25,065 nt of DNA from UBA1049 sp964525815 (GTDB taxonomy: Bacteria > Bacillota > Clostridia > Oscillospirales > CAG-382): contig CAZGJQ010000020.1 in NCBI GenBank assembly GCA_964525815.1, positions 1-25,065 on the forward strand, given 5' to 3'. A model generated the notes under the pieces. That model was given only the letters and a program-made list of their open reading frames with translations. It had not been told where the DNA came from and ran no database searches. The position numbers were made by a program, and so were the translations under genes. The first letter of the stretch is position 1. Every line of letters begins with the position of its first letter. Shown piece after piece: positions 1 to 7,462 of this stretch.

Positions 1-1
1 T

Positions 2-259
2 TCACTAAAGTATTCGATGACACACCTTCTTGATAAAGCATCCATGGGAGTCGTTTTAATCTTTTTCCTTTGCATTGCCATTTACGCTTTGCTGGACATA
101 TTGTTTTGCTGCGAGGTAATTAAATACTCTAGTTATGCTTGCGGAGGCAAAGCACAAATGCTGATTCCCAAACGATTGGCGGGTTATTTGAGTATTTGTG
201 CTTGTATTGGGGTATCAGACATTCTTGTTTCCTATCTTTTACATTTAATTTCTGTATAA
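2..259 (+). CDS. 3' end of a membrane protein (possibly SpoIIM-like), partial
   Basis: The reading frame is open to the left edge of the window. The first ATG (position 17) has no ribosome binding site, so this is most likely the C-terminal part of a gene that starts outside. The visible part has two hydrophobic segments (about residues 8-33 and 53-78, counted from the ATG at 17) joined by a short polar loop containing KYSSYACGGKAQ. It ends 31 bp before xerD. In many spore-forming Clostridia the gene just upstream of xerD is spoIIM, whose product ends in a similar hydrophobic helix, so SpoIIM is a plausible identity. No diagnostic motif is visible in this fragment, so the name is a guess from context. 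Confidence 0.5.
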   Translation, partial: SLKYSMTHLLDKASMGVVLIFFLCIAIYALLDILFCCEVIKYSSYACGGKAQMLIPKRLAGYLSICACIGVSDILVSYLLHLISV

Positions 260-290
260 TATGGTTTAATAAATTGAACGGAGTCTAAAA

Positions 291-1202
291 ATGACAGGTC
301 AGGTAATTGAAAAGAACATCTACCTACAATTTAATGACTTTCTGAGCTATCTTAAGGATGTGAAAAAGTCCTCGGACAACACCCTGCAGGCTTATGAACG
401 GGATCTCTCCAAGTTTTTGGAGTTTGCGCGAGAGAACTCTATTTCATCCTTTGAAGAGGTGAAGGTAGATACTGTTGCAAGGTATAAAAAGCACCTGGCT
501 GACATTGGCTTGTCCACCTCCTCGGTTAGTCGTTCGTTATCTGCATTAAGGAGTCTGTTTCAGTACTTATTATCATCCGGCACGGTTGAGCATAACCCGG
601 CACGTGAGATTCCAAACGACAAAGCGGACAAAAAAGGGCCGCAGGTCTTGACCGCTAAGGAGATTGAGCTGCTGCTGTCTCAGCCCTCCCTGAACGATTT
701 AAAGGGTATACGGGACAAGGCAATGCTTGAGCTCTTATATGCGACCGGAATAAAAGTAACCGAGCTTATTAACCTAAACATAGATGATGTTAACCTTCAG
801 CTATCGTTTGTCCGATGTGTCAATAAGGATAAGGAGAGATTTATTCCGCTTTATCCGTTGGCGGTGAAATCACTCTTGACATATATGGAAAAAGCAAGGA
901 AAATTCTTATTATACATATGGACGAGCAGTCTCTGTTTGTTAATGTATCAGGTGAACGAATGACCCGACAGGGGTTCTGGAAAATACTTAAGAATTATGC
1001 GCAGAGCGCCAAAATATACAAGGATATAACCCCACACACCCTTCGACATTCCTTTGCGGCGCATCTGCTTGAAAACGGAGCGGACATACATGATATTAAG
1101 GAAATTTTAGGGCACAGCGATATATCCTCTACCCAAAGATATGCACAATTTCTAAAAAACAAGATGAAAAGCAGCTATATGAAGTATCATCCGAGAGCAT
1201 AG
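291..1202 (+). CDS. xerD: Tyrosine recombinase XerD-like, Arg-I replaced by Lys
   Basis: Site-specific tyrosine recombinase of 303 aa, the usual XerC/XerD length. XerD works with XerC at dif sites to resolve chromosome dimers. Residues 10-105 form the SAM-like core-binding domain and residues about 118-300 the catalytic domain. Visible active-site residues are Lys179 (NKDKER), His249 and Arg252 (HTLRH), His275 (LGHSD) and the nucleophile Tyr284 (TQRYAQ). The C-terminus ends HPRA as in classical XerD. The family's first catalytic arginine (YATGLRVSEL) is Lys155 here (YATGIKVTEL, codon AAA at 753-755). The ATG at 291 follows a purine-rich GAACGGAG. A perfect 18-bp inverted repeat starts at the last base of the stop codon. 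Confidence 0.9.
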   Translation: MTGQVIEKNIYLQFNDFLSYLKDVKKSSDNTLQAYERDLSKFLEFARENSISSFEEVKVDTVARYKKHLADIGLSTSSVSRSLSALRSLFQYLLSSGTVEHNPAREIPNDKADKKGPQVLTAKEIELLLSQPSLNDLKGIRDKAMLELLYATGIKVTELINLNIDDVNLQLSFVRCVNKDKERFIPLYPLAVKSLLTYMEKARKILIIHMDEQSLFVNVSGERMTRQGFWKILKNYAQSAKIYKDITPHTLRHSFAAHLLENGADIHDIKEILGHSDISSTQRYAQFLKNKMKSSYMKYHPRA

Positions 1203-1239
1203 TACAAATAATACAACACGAGTGTTGTATTATTTGTAC
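1202..1239. repeat. Perfect 18-bp inverted repeat with 2-nt loop after xerD
   Basis: The left arm gtacaaataatacaacac (1202-1219) and its exact complement (1222-1239) are separated only by GA. The arms are AT-rich and neither side is followed by a run of T, so this is not a standard intrinsic terminator. It could be an RNA hairpin that stabilises the xerD 3' end, a protein-binding palindrome or a REP-like element. It does not have the 11-6-11 layout of a dif site. Confidence 0.85.
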
Positions 1240-1314
1240 ATTGGGAGTATGGCAGAGGCGTTCGATATATCCGACAGAAATAAAAATGATTCGCAAACTG
1301 AGAGGTAAATCCAA

Positions 1315-2304
1315 TTGGGTAAAATCTACGAGTTTTTTTCAAAAACCGAAAATAAAAACGACAGGGGAGTAACAAAAGAGGAAATAGAGCAGAGCAAAAA
1401 AATGGGAGCCGGTTATTATTTCAAGCTGCTCGGGCGCTCGTTCAGCAAGCTAACGGGCTTAAATCTCGTTTTTTTCCTTTGTAACTTTCCGGTGTTTTTT
1501 GTTTTATACGGAATTTCGGGTAATCTGAATCCGACAGTAAACGCTCCTACAAGCCCCTTATACGCACAGCTCTACGGAATTATGCAATATGAGCAGAGCC
1601 CGATAAGCGCCGCTTTATACGGTATTTTCGGCATCTCAACGGACTTTTTTGTAATGTCCCTCGCTTCCAGAATACTTATTTACTCGGGAGCACTGCTATT
1701 AGTCTTCACCCTCGGTCTTTCCAGTGTAGGTATGTTTTATATTCTCAGGAATACGGTAAGGAGCGAATATGTTTCGGTCTGGCATGACTTTTTCGGAGCA
1801 ATAAAAAAGAACCTGAGACAGGGAATTATCGTGGGTATTATTGACGCTTTGCTGATAGCGTTTCTTGCGTTTGATTTTTATTCGTACAGACAAAATGCAG
1901 ATATATTCTTGATGAATGTTTTTTATTATGCTATAATATTATTCTGTATTATATACTATGTAATGCGCATCTATATATATACGATTCTTGTGACCTTCGA
2001 TTTACCGATCAGGAAGATTTTTAAGAATGCCTTTTTGATGGCGGTGCTGGGAATGAAGCGCAATATAGTTGCGCTGCTCTCAAGCATACTCATACTTTTT
2101 TTGAGTTTTTATATATTCATCCTGCTTCCGACCGTGGGCTCGCTTCTGATATTTATTTTTACAGTTGCGCTGATAGGATTTACCTGTTCATATTGCGTTT
2201 ATCCGGTAATAAAAAAATACATGATAGACCCTTATTACGAGGAGCATCCGGAGGAGAGGCCCGAGGAGCCGGATGTTGAGCCTGTCTTTAAGGACAGAGG
2301 TTAG
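1315..2304 (+). CDS. DUF624 (YesL-like) membrane protein
   Basis: Integral membrane protein of 329 aa. The start is a TTG preceded by GAGAGG at a 9-nt spacing. About residues 50-70, 118-140, 165-185, 195-220 and 245-290 are hydrophobic. The N-terminal half reads KLLGRSFSKLTGLNLVFFLCNFPV and the middle has LGLSSVGMFYILRNTVR followed by VWHDFFGAIKKNLRQG. That arrangement is typical of the DUF624/YesL family, often encoded next to carbohydrate ABC transporters in Firmicutes and of unknown biochemical role. The C-terminal tail is acidic and proline-rich (EEHPEERPEEPDVEP). It lies 50 bp upstream of the SIS-domain gene on the same strand, so co-transcription is likely, and a link to amino-sugar use is possible but inferred. 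Confidence 0.85.
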   Translation: MGKIYEFFSKTENKNDRGVTKEEIEQSKKMGAGYYFKLLGRSFSKLTGLNLVFFLCNFPVFFVLYGISGNLNPTVNAPTSPLYAQLYGIMQYEQSPISAALYGIFGISTDFFVMSLASRILIYSGALLLVFTLGLSSVGMFYILRNTVRSEYVSVWHDFFGAIKKNLRQGIIVGIIDALLIAFLAFDFYSYRQNADIFLMNVFYYAIILFCIIYYVMRIYIYTILVTFDLPIRKIFKNAFLMAVLGMKRNIVALLSSILILFLSFYIFILLPTVGSLLIFIFTVALIGFTCSYCVYPVIKKYMIDPYYEEHPEERPEEPDVEPVFKDRG

Positions 2305-2354
2305 TCTTTTACTAAAAAATCACATATATGTTTCATCAAAGGAAGGAAAACATC

Positions 2355-3395
2355 ATGACAAAAATGGAAAAAGAAATCTTTGAGCAGCCTAAGGTTCTGT
2401 CCTCTCTTAAAGCGACAAACGACAGTACGCTTAAAAATCTGGTTACGGATATCAAGCAAAGAGATATAAAGCTTGTTTATTTTGCGGCAAGGGGAACCTC
2501 CGATCACGCTTCGATATATGCGTCTTATCTTATAAGCACTTATGTCGGCGTTCCGACCGCACTTGCTCTTCCCTCCGTAATAACTGCTTATGACGGTAAG
2601 CTGAATTTAAAGGATGCGCTTGTTATCGGTGTTTCCCAGTCAGGGAAGGCGGCTGATGTGCTTGCTGTAATGGAGCGGGCTAAGAATAACGGAGCGCTTA
2701 CAGTTTCGGTTACCAACGATTTGGCTTCTCCCATGGCAGAATACGGAGATTATCATCTGTTCTGCAACGCAGGGGTGGAGGAGAGCGTCGCAGCTACCAA
2801 AACCTTTACAAGCCAGATGTATCTGCTCGCGCTTCTTGCGGGCTATTGGTCGGGGAGTGAGCAGCTTATGAGCCTGCTGGACAAGGTCCCCGCAGCAGTG
2901 GAAGAAACCCTGTCCTATATACCTGCGGAAATCGAGAAATTCGTTCAACGTTACAGATATATGGAGCATGGCTTTGTGCTCTCAAGGGGCGCTACCATGG
3001 CTATTGCACTGGAGACCATGCTTAAGCTGCAGGAAACCAATTATGTAAAAATGAAGGGATATGCGGTAAGCGATTTCTGGCACGGACCGCTGGCACAGGT
3101 GGATGAGGGTACGGTAGTTATACTGTATGCTCCGGAAGGCGTTGTTTTCGAGAACTGCAGGGAAATGCTTACTAAGTTGGATTCGCTGGGAGCGGAGGTT
3201 ATTTTAGTCTCGGACAACGAGGAGATAACCAAGGACAGAGCACAGGCAGTCAAGCTTCCAAAGCTGGACAGCGACAGCGTTTCCCCCTTCCTGTTTGCGG
3301 TGTTCGCACAGATGTTCGCATGTAAGCTGACCGCAGTCAAGGGCAGGAATCCGGACGCTCCCAGGAACTTAAATAAGGTTACTATAACGAAATAA
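2355..3395 (+). CDS. SIS-domain protein, GlmS isomerase-like / NagB-II-type
   Basis: Cytosolic protein of 346 aa with two SIS (sugar isomerase) domains, about residues 25-165 and 200-335. The chosen ATG at 2355 has AAAGGAAGG about 8 nt upstream; an ATG at 2328 lies before this site and is rejected. Motifs are ARGTSDHAS, the phosphosugar loop VSQSGKAADV, EESVAATKTFTSQ, DFWHGPLAQV and the C-terminal GRNPDAPRNLNKVTITK. These are the motifs of the isomerase half of GlmS and of stand-alone NagB-II-type glucosamine-6-phosphate deaminases. The glutaminase (GATase2) domain of GlmS is absent, so it cannot use glutamine by itself. Likely roles are amino-sugar phosphate deamination or isomerisation, or deglycation (FrlB-like). 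The exact substrate is not visible. Confidence 0.85.
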   Translation: MTKMEKEIFEQPKVLSSLKATNDSTLKNLVTDIKQRDIKLVYFAARGTSDHASIYASYLISTYVGVPTALALPSVITAYDGKLNLKDALVIGVSQSGKAADVLAVMERAKNNGALTVSVTNDLASPMAEYGDYHLFCNAGVEESVAATKTFTSQMYLLALLAGYWSGSEQLMSLLDKVPAAVEETLSYIPAEIEKFVQRYRYMEHGFVLSRGATMAIALETMLKLQETNYVKMKGYAVSDFWHGPLAQVDEGTVVILYAPEGVVFENCREMLTKLDSLGAEVILVSDNEEITKDRAQAVKLPKLDSDSVSPFLFAVFAQMFACKLTAVKGRNPDAPRNLNKVTITK

Positions 3396-3410
3396 TAAAA
3401 GTAAATAAGC

Positions 3411-3445
3411 AAAAAAACAGAGCAGGGGAGTAATCCCTTGCTCTG
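3411..3445 (-). terminator. Intrinsic terminator for the HAD gene
   Basis: A 12-bp stem (3418-3429 with 3434-3445, one G.U pair) with loop GTAA. Read on the minus strand it is followed by seven T (A-run at 3411-3417). It sits just after the HAD stop codon and may also stop the convergent SIS transcript, though the plus-strand T-run is weak. Confidence 0.85.
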
Positions 3446-3452
3446 CTTATAA

Positions 3453-4291
3453 TTACACAAATTGATAATAATTCTCTTTCAGCCACCTGGCAACGCCGTC
3501 CTTGGTGTTGCTATTTATTATTTCGTCAGCTTTGCTTTTTACATCATCATGCGCATTTTCCACCGCAAGCTTATGGTCAGCGACTCTGAAAAGAGGTAGG
3601 TCGTTTATATTATCTCCGAAGGCGACAATGCGATCAAAGCCGTATTTTTCTTTAATATATTCGGTAGCGTGCGCCTTGGACGCTCTTTCTGAGAGCAGCT
3701 CTAAAAACCACTTATCCCTGTCATAAACATCCCTGTAGAACTCCGCTCGCAGACCCTTGATAACCCTTACCTTATCATAGAACGGAGACAATAAATCGAG
3801 ACTGTCGTTCACTGTGTAGTATACGGGTAGAGAATTACAGGAATCATAGTCGGTAATAGGGTCAACCTGTGTGTATATCTTACCGAACTGCTTGATGCGC
3901 TCCTGCATAAAGGCAATTGCATGTGGAGCGGTTATGTTCTCATAATAAACAACGATACGGTTTTCTTCGAGAGTGTATAAAAATCCGGACAAGCGATATT
4001 GGTGTATTATTGGCAGCAGCTCTGTTAATATTTCGGTATTAACGCCTTCTGTTTTAAAAATTTTTGTTTTTTAAGGTCATACACGCACACTCCGTTCATA
4101 AGAACGCAAGGATAGTTTAGTCTAAGCGGCGCAAGGATTTTTTGTACACTCCAGGGACTGCGTGCTGTTGCGACGGTAAAGCACATGCCTTGTTCAATAA
4201 GGCTGTTAATCATTTTTATGCTGTAATCGCTTAAAATCGCTCTTTTATCAAGCAATGTTCCGTCAAGGTCGGAGACAAAAAGTGTTTTCAA
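3453..4291 (-). pseudogene. Cof-type HAD phosphatase, reading frame split by a -1 shift
   Basis: Two minus-strand frames together make one complete Cof/YbiV-type HAD hydrolase of about 279 aa, the normal family length. The N-terminal part (start TTG at 4291) carries motif I (VSDLDGTLLD) and motif II (TVATARS). It runs into TAA at 4025-4027. The C-terminal part, readable in the -1 frame, carries the conserved Lys (SERASKAHATEY) and motif IV (VAFGDNINDLPLF). The join falls near 4052-4060, inside A- and T-runs. Family members dephosphorylate sugar phosphates, nucleotides or flavin precursors. The TTG at 4291 is chosen because the sigma-A promoter (4336-4364) overlaps the upstream ATG at 4345; a purine-rich AGAAAGG lies 13 nt before the TTG. 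The break may be a mutation, an assembly error or programmed -1 frameshifting. Confidence 0.8.
4024..4058 (-). other. UUUAAAA heptamer, 8-nt spacer and hairpin at the HAD frame break
   Basis: On the minus strand the zero-frame codons ..TTT TTA AAA CAG contain T TTA AAA (4058-4052), a heptamer of the X XXY YYZ slippery form. Slipping back one base gives TTT AAA ACA GAA, exactly the frame that encodes the rest of the HAD domain. Eight nucleotides later is a perfect 7-bp stem (GTTAATA 4043-4037 with TATTAAC 4030-4024, loop CCGAAA). The zero-frame stop TAA lies inside the stem. The stem has one G-C pair only, so it is weak. Confidence 0.5.
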
Positions 4292-4335
4292 TATGCTTTG
4301 GGTACCTTTCTGTAAAATAAAATAACGCAAGGAAA

Positions 4336-4364
4336 AGTATATCATAAAGCAGGGTTTTTTTCAA
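4336..4364 (-). promoter_or_regulatory. Sigma-A promoter for the HAD gene
   Basis: TTGAAA (complement of 4359-4364), 17-bp spacer, TATACT (complement of 4336-4341), about 45 bp before the TTG start at 4291. It shows that the upstream ATG at 4345 lies at or before the -10 box and cannot be the translation start of this transcript. Confidence 0.8.
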
Positions 4365-4411
4365 TGCCTTATAACACTTTCCTTGCGTCTTACAGTATAA
4401 CGGAATATATT

Positions 4412-4861
4412 CTAAGCGGTGGAAACGCTTGCTTCCTCGCCCAAGCCAAAGCTGACGGATATAGCCTCGTTGACCTGATGCATGGTACGGTCATCAAGGT
4501 GTCCCATCTTTTCCTTCAGCCTGCGCTTATCCAATGTCCGTACCTGCTCAAGCAGTATTACCGAATTTTTAGCCAGCCCGCATTCGGATGCACCGCCGCC
4601 TGACAAGACCTCGCCCAGAACCTCTATGTGTGTCGGCAGTCTTGCCTTACTCGTCTGACTGGTAATGGCGGCAGCGATAACCGTAGGGCTGTACCGATTT
4701 CCGATATCGTTTTGAACAATCAAAACAGGTCGTACTCCTCCCTGTTCCGAGCCGACAACAGGACTTAAATCCGCATAAAATATATCGCCCCGTCTAATAC
4801 TGTTGTTGGAAACTTGTTCTTTCAATTCTTTAACACGCCCCTTAGGTTCCGATAATATCAT
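4412..4861 (-). CDS. mazF: MazF/PemK-family endoribonuclease toxin, no visible antitoxin
   Basis: Protein of 149 aa related to MazF/NdoA (EndoA), a ribonuclease that cuts mRNA at short specific sequences. Diagnostic stretches are RRGDIFYADLSPVVGSEQGG, RPVLIVQND, SPTVIAAAITSQ, LPTHIEV, SVILLEQVRTLDKRRL and the C-terminal VNEAISVSFGL. Compared with B. subtilis NdoA (about 116 aa) it has an N-terminal extension of about 22 residues and a few more at the C-terminus. The ATG at 4861 is supported by GAAGG at 9-nt spacing. No MazE-like reading frame lies on either side: upstream is a 143-bp gap and then the ABC permease. The antitoxin may be elsewhere, or this is a solitary regulatory RNase. Confidence 0.88.
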   Translation of the reverse strand: MILSEPKGRVKELKEQVSNNSIRRGDIFYADLSPVVGSEQGGVRPVLIVQNDIGNRYSPTVIAAAITSQTSKARLPTHIEVLGEVLSGGGASECGLAKNSVILLEQVRTLDKRRLKEKMGHLDDRTMHQVNEAISVSFGLGEEASVSTA

Positions 4862-4947
4862 ATGTCAAAACCTTCACTTTGGTTTAAAGCGGTGGTTCCT
4901 ACGATATTATTTTTGCCATAATGAGCATGCTTATTCTTAAAAGAAGT

Positions 4948-4976
4948 AAAAAAAGAATCGCCTAAAAAAGCGATTC
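4948..4976 (-). terminator. Intrinsic terminator after the ABC transporter operon
   Basis: Stem GAATCGC/GCGATTC (4955-4961 with 4970-4976), loop of 8 nt, followed on the minus strand by seven T (A-run 4948-4954). It lies 28 bp after the permease stop codon and separates that operon from mazF. Confidence 0.88.
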
Positions 4977-5004
4977 CTTAAGAATACTGTAATAAAAAAT
5001 AATA

Positions 5005-6612
5005 TTATAATTTTGCGAAGCGCCGCACTCCCCAGGTAAACAGCTTTTTGCTTAATAAAATAATGACCGCCCAAAGAATTATGATTAATATATAGGCGAA
5101 GACGTAAAAGCTGCTCGGCTTAATAGCAACATAAGCAATAACCACAGCCGCTATGGAAACCATTCCCGCAAGCATCTGCAGCATTACACTCAGGCTTTGC
5201 TTAATAACAACAATCTCGTTCTCAAAATCTAATTTTGGGTGTGCTATATTAATAAGAATCCCCGAGAGAGAAGTAAAAAACGAAAAAGTGCTCCCCAGTA
5301 ATACTATCGTTATATAATCAAATACATTCAGCCGAAACGAGATGCTCAGCAGTATTGCGCTTATAAGCACGGCCGGAATGGTCATTATGAGGTTAACAGA
5401 CGTTTTTGCCTTGAGAATATCCTTTATATTAGCGGGTATAGACTTATATATCCACAGCTTTTTGCCCTCAAGTGAAACAGCTACAGAGGTGGTGGGAGAA
5501 AGGGAGGGCAGGAGCATGCACATAACTGCTGCCGCCGCAACCCCGATATGCGTTATACCGGATATTTCGGAAAAAGCTTGCACAGTATCCGCTCCCATGA
5601 CCAATAAGGCAACGCTACCCAGTATAAGCAGCAGCGGTCCTATCATAGTGTTAAGAATATAGTAAACAGAGCCAAAATAGCAATGAAGCTCTTTTCTTAT
5701 CATTGCCTTAAGAGCGCTGCTTCGTTTGAGGTCTGCTGCTTTCTTCTGCCTTTGCTTCTTTTTTATAGCGGAGGTGTTTATTATCGCTACAATATCTGAG
5801 TATTTTTTGGATATAATAAAGAAAACAAGATACACGGACAAAGCGTTTATAACAAAGAAAACCAGAGTGCTAAGGAACTCTCCCTTAAGACTGTCCGCAG
5901 CCAAGACCGTAGGGAAGTAGTACTTTGAAAAGGCCTCCTGCAGTGTCTCGCTATGCTCAAGTATATAATTTAAAATCCTTTCCCCGCTTTGCACAGCCAC
6001 CATCCAAACAACAATAAAGGCAAGTGTAAAAACAATGGTAAAAATGTTTTTTTTGCGCATACGACGGGTCATAAGAGACAAAAAGTATGACAGAAGACTC
6101 CCCAAGGCTATGGGAATAAGAGGAGCGGCAAGAATACAAATCACAGCTCCGATTATTCCTGATATCGTAAATGAGGTAAAATAAAAATAAAAGAAAAAGG
6201 CGGGACCCAGAAGAATCAGCGCAAAAAACAAATCATAAACATATAGTAATATGAATTTGGACAGCAATACCGAGAAGTGACTGACCGGCAGCGACAGTAA
6301 CAGCGGAAGATCCTTAGCCTTGTATAAATAGCCCTGTGCGGCAAAAACGGACAGAAGGAGCACCAGCGCGGTAAAGGAGATAACCGCAAGATAAATCATC
6401 AAATCAACAAAACCAGCTTCGCTTAACGCGGAGCCAAGAAAATAAAACATTCCGCAGGACATTAGAAGAAAGTATCCGAGCATGATCAACATCAAAAAAC
6501 CGTAAAGAGCGGATTTTCCTTTTGTTATGGGAGCGTTTTGTCTGGTAAGCATTCTTTTTGGGTTGAAGGTAAGCTGTATATTTACCTTTACTAGCTTTAA
6601 AAGTTTACTCAT
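5005..6612 (-). CDS. ABC-2-type multi-TM ABC transporter permease
   Basis: Integral membrane protein of 535 aa, the channel partner of the ATPase encoded 2 bp upstream. The N-terminus is short and cytoplasmic (KVNIQLTFNPKRMLT). It is followed by about twelve hydrophobic segments in two halves, split by a basic cytoplasmic loop near residues 280-305 (KKKQRQKKAADLKRSSALK) and then MIRKELHCYFGS. The motif SLEGKKLWIYKSIP after the second half's first helices is typical of large two-half export permeases in Firmicutes. The transported substrate cannot be read from the sequence. Such ATPase/permease pairs often move peptides, lipids or antimicrobials. Confidence 0.85.
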   Translation of the reverse strand: MSKLLKLVKVNIQLTFNPKRMLTRQNAPITKGKSALYGFLMLIMLGYFLLMSCGMFYFLGSALSEAGFVDLMIYLAVISFTALVLLLSVFAAQGYLYKAKDLPLLLSLPVSHFSVLLSKFILLYVYDLFFALILLGPAFFFYFYFTSFTISGIIGAVICILAAPLIPIALGSLLSYFLSLMTRRMRKKNIFTIVFTLAFIVVWMVAVQSGERILNYILEHSETLQEAFSKYYFPTVLAADSLKGEFLSTLVFFVINALSVYLVFFIISKKYSDIVAIINTSAIKKKQRQKKAADLKRSSALKAMIRKELHCYFGSVYYILNTMIGPLLLILGSVALLVMGADTVQAFSEISGITHIGVAAAAVMCMLLPSLSPTTSVAVSLEGKKLWIYKSIPANIKDILKAKTSVNLIMTIPAVLISAILLSISFRLNVFDYITIVLLGSTFSFFTSLSGILINIAHPKLDFENEIVVIKQSLSVMLQMLAGMVSIAAVVIAYVAIKPSSFYVFAYILIIILWAVIILLSKKLFTWGVRRFAKL

Positions 6613-6614
6613 TA

Positions 6615-7322
6615 CTATTCCTCCGCAAGCTCCAGGAACAAATCCTCAAGCGAGCTGTCCCCCCTTACCTCATCTGTTTGTCCTAATCTGATAAGCTCTC
6701 CGTTCTTAATTATGGCAATCTTGTTGCAGAGCTTCTCCACAACCTCAAGCACATGAGTGGAGAAGAAAATAGCACCGCCGGCTTCGCAAATCTCTCGCAT
6801 GTACTCCTTGAGGGTATGGGAGGCCTTGGGATCAAGCCCTACAAAGGGCTCATCCAGCACCATTAGCTTTGGCTCATGAGAAAGTGCCGCTATAATGCTT
6901 ATTTTCTGCTTCATTCCGTGCGAATAGGAGGAGATTGGGGACATCAGCTCATCGGTCATCCCAAAGGCTGCGGCGTATTTTTGTATGTTGCTCTCTCTTA
7001 TCTCGGGCGGAACCTCGTATATATCGCATATAAACTTTATATACTTTAATCCGGTCATAGATTCATACAGCTCGGGATTATCGGGTATATATGCCATTTT
7101 CATCTTGCACTCAATAGGCCTTTCCTTCACCGAAATGCCGTCCAGTAAAATATCTCCCTTTTCTATGGGCAGAATCCCCGTGACTGCGTTAAGTGTAGTG
7201 GTCTTTCCCGCACCGTTATGACCGATGAAGCCGTAAATATCACCGGCGGAAATGGTCAACGACAAATCCTTGACGGCAACCTTTGAGCCGTAGCTTTTTC
7301 CGTAATGTTTTATTTCAAGCAT
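6615..7322 (-). CDS. ABC transporter ATP-binding protein
   Basis: ATPase of 235 aa that powers the neighbouring permease. Walker A is GHNGAGKT (34-41), the signature is YSHGMKQKISI, Walker B is LMVLDEPFVGLD and the H-loop is FFSTHVLEVVE. The signature SHGMKQ in place of LSGGQ is usual for this export subfamily. The ATG at 7322 has GGAGG at a 5-nt spacing; a GTG at 7334 overlaps that site and is rejected. The gene ends 2 bp before the permease ATG, so the two are co-translated. The operon has a clear sigma-A promoter (7368-7396). Confidence 0.93.
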   Translation of the reverse strand: MLEIKHYGKSYGSKVAVKDLSLTISAGDIYGFIGHNGAGKTTTLNAVTGILPIEKGDILLDGISVKERPIECKMKMAYIPDNPELYESMTGLKYIKFICDIYEVPPEIRESNIQKYAAAFGMTDELMSPISSYSHGMKQKISIIAALSHEPKLMVLDEPFVGLDPKASHTLKEYMREICEAGGAIFFSTHVLEVVEKLCNKIAIIKNGELIRLGQTDEVRGDSSLEDLFLELAEE

Positions 7323-7367
7323 ATTAACCTCCACGCCCTGCCGGGCAAGATAAAAATAATATATATC

Positions 7368-7396
7368 ATTATATACTTTAAAGCACCAAATTTCAA
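7368..7396 (-). promoter_or_regulatory. Sigma-A promoter of the ABC transporter operon
   Basis: TTGAAA (complement of 7391-7396), 17-bp spacer, perfect TATAAT (complement of 7368-7373), about 45 bp upstream of the ATPase start. It lies back to back with the promoter at 7404-7432. Confidence 0.85.
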
Positions 7397-7403
7397 GATG
7401 TTG

Positions 7404-7432
7404 TTGTAATTTTTAGAAATATATGCTAATAT
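7404..7432 (+). promoter_or_regulatory. Promoter of the cytidylate-kinase-like gene
   Basis: TTGTAA (7404-7409), 17-bp spacer, TAATAT (7427-7432) with an extended -10 TGC at 7424-7426. A TATAAT at 7432-7437 is an alternative -10 without a good -35. Confidence 0.65.
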
Positions 7433-7462
7433 ATAATAAAGAAGAACGAAAGGAGCGAGCTA

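Noticed and set aside
1202..1239. dif site next to xerD
   Set aside because: The palindrome lacks the two 11-bp half-sites with a 6-bp centre and is fully symmetric with a 2-nt middle.
4292..4345. Longer N-terminus of the HAD protein from the ATG at 4345
   Set aside because: A sigma-A promoter (4336-4364) overlaps this ATG and it has no ribosome site, so the start must lie downstream.
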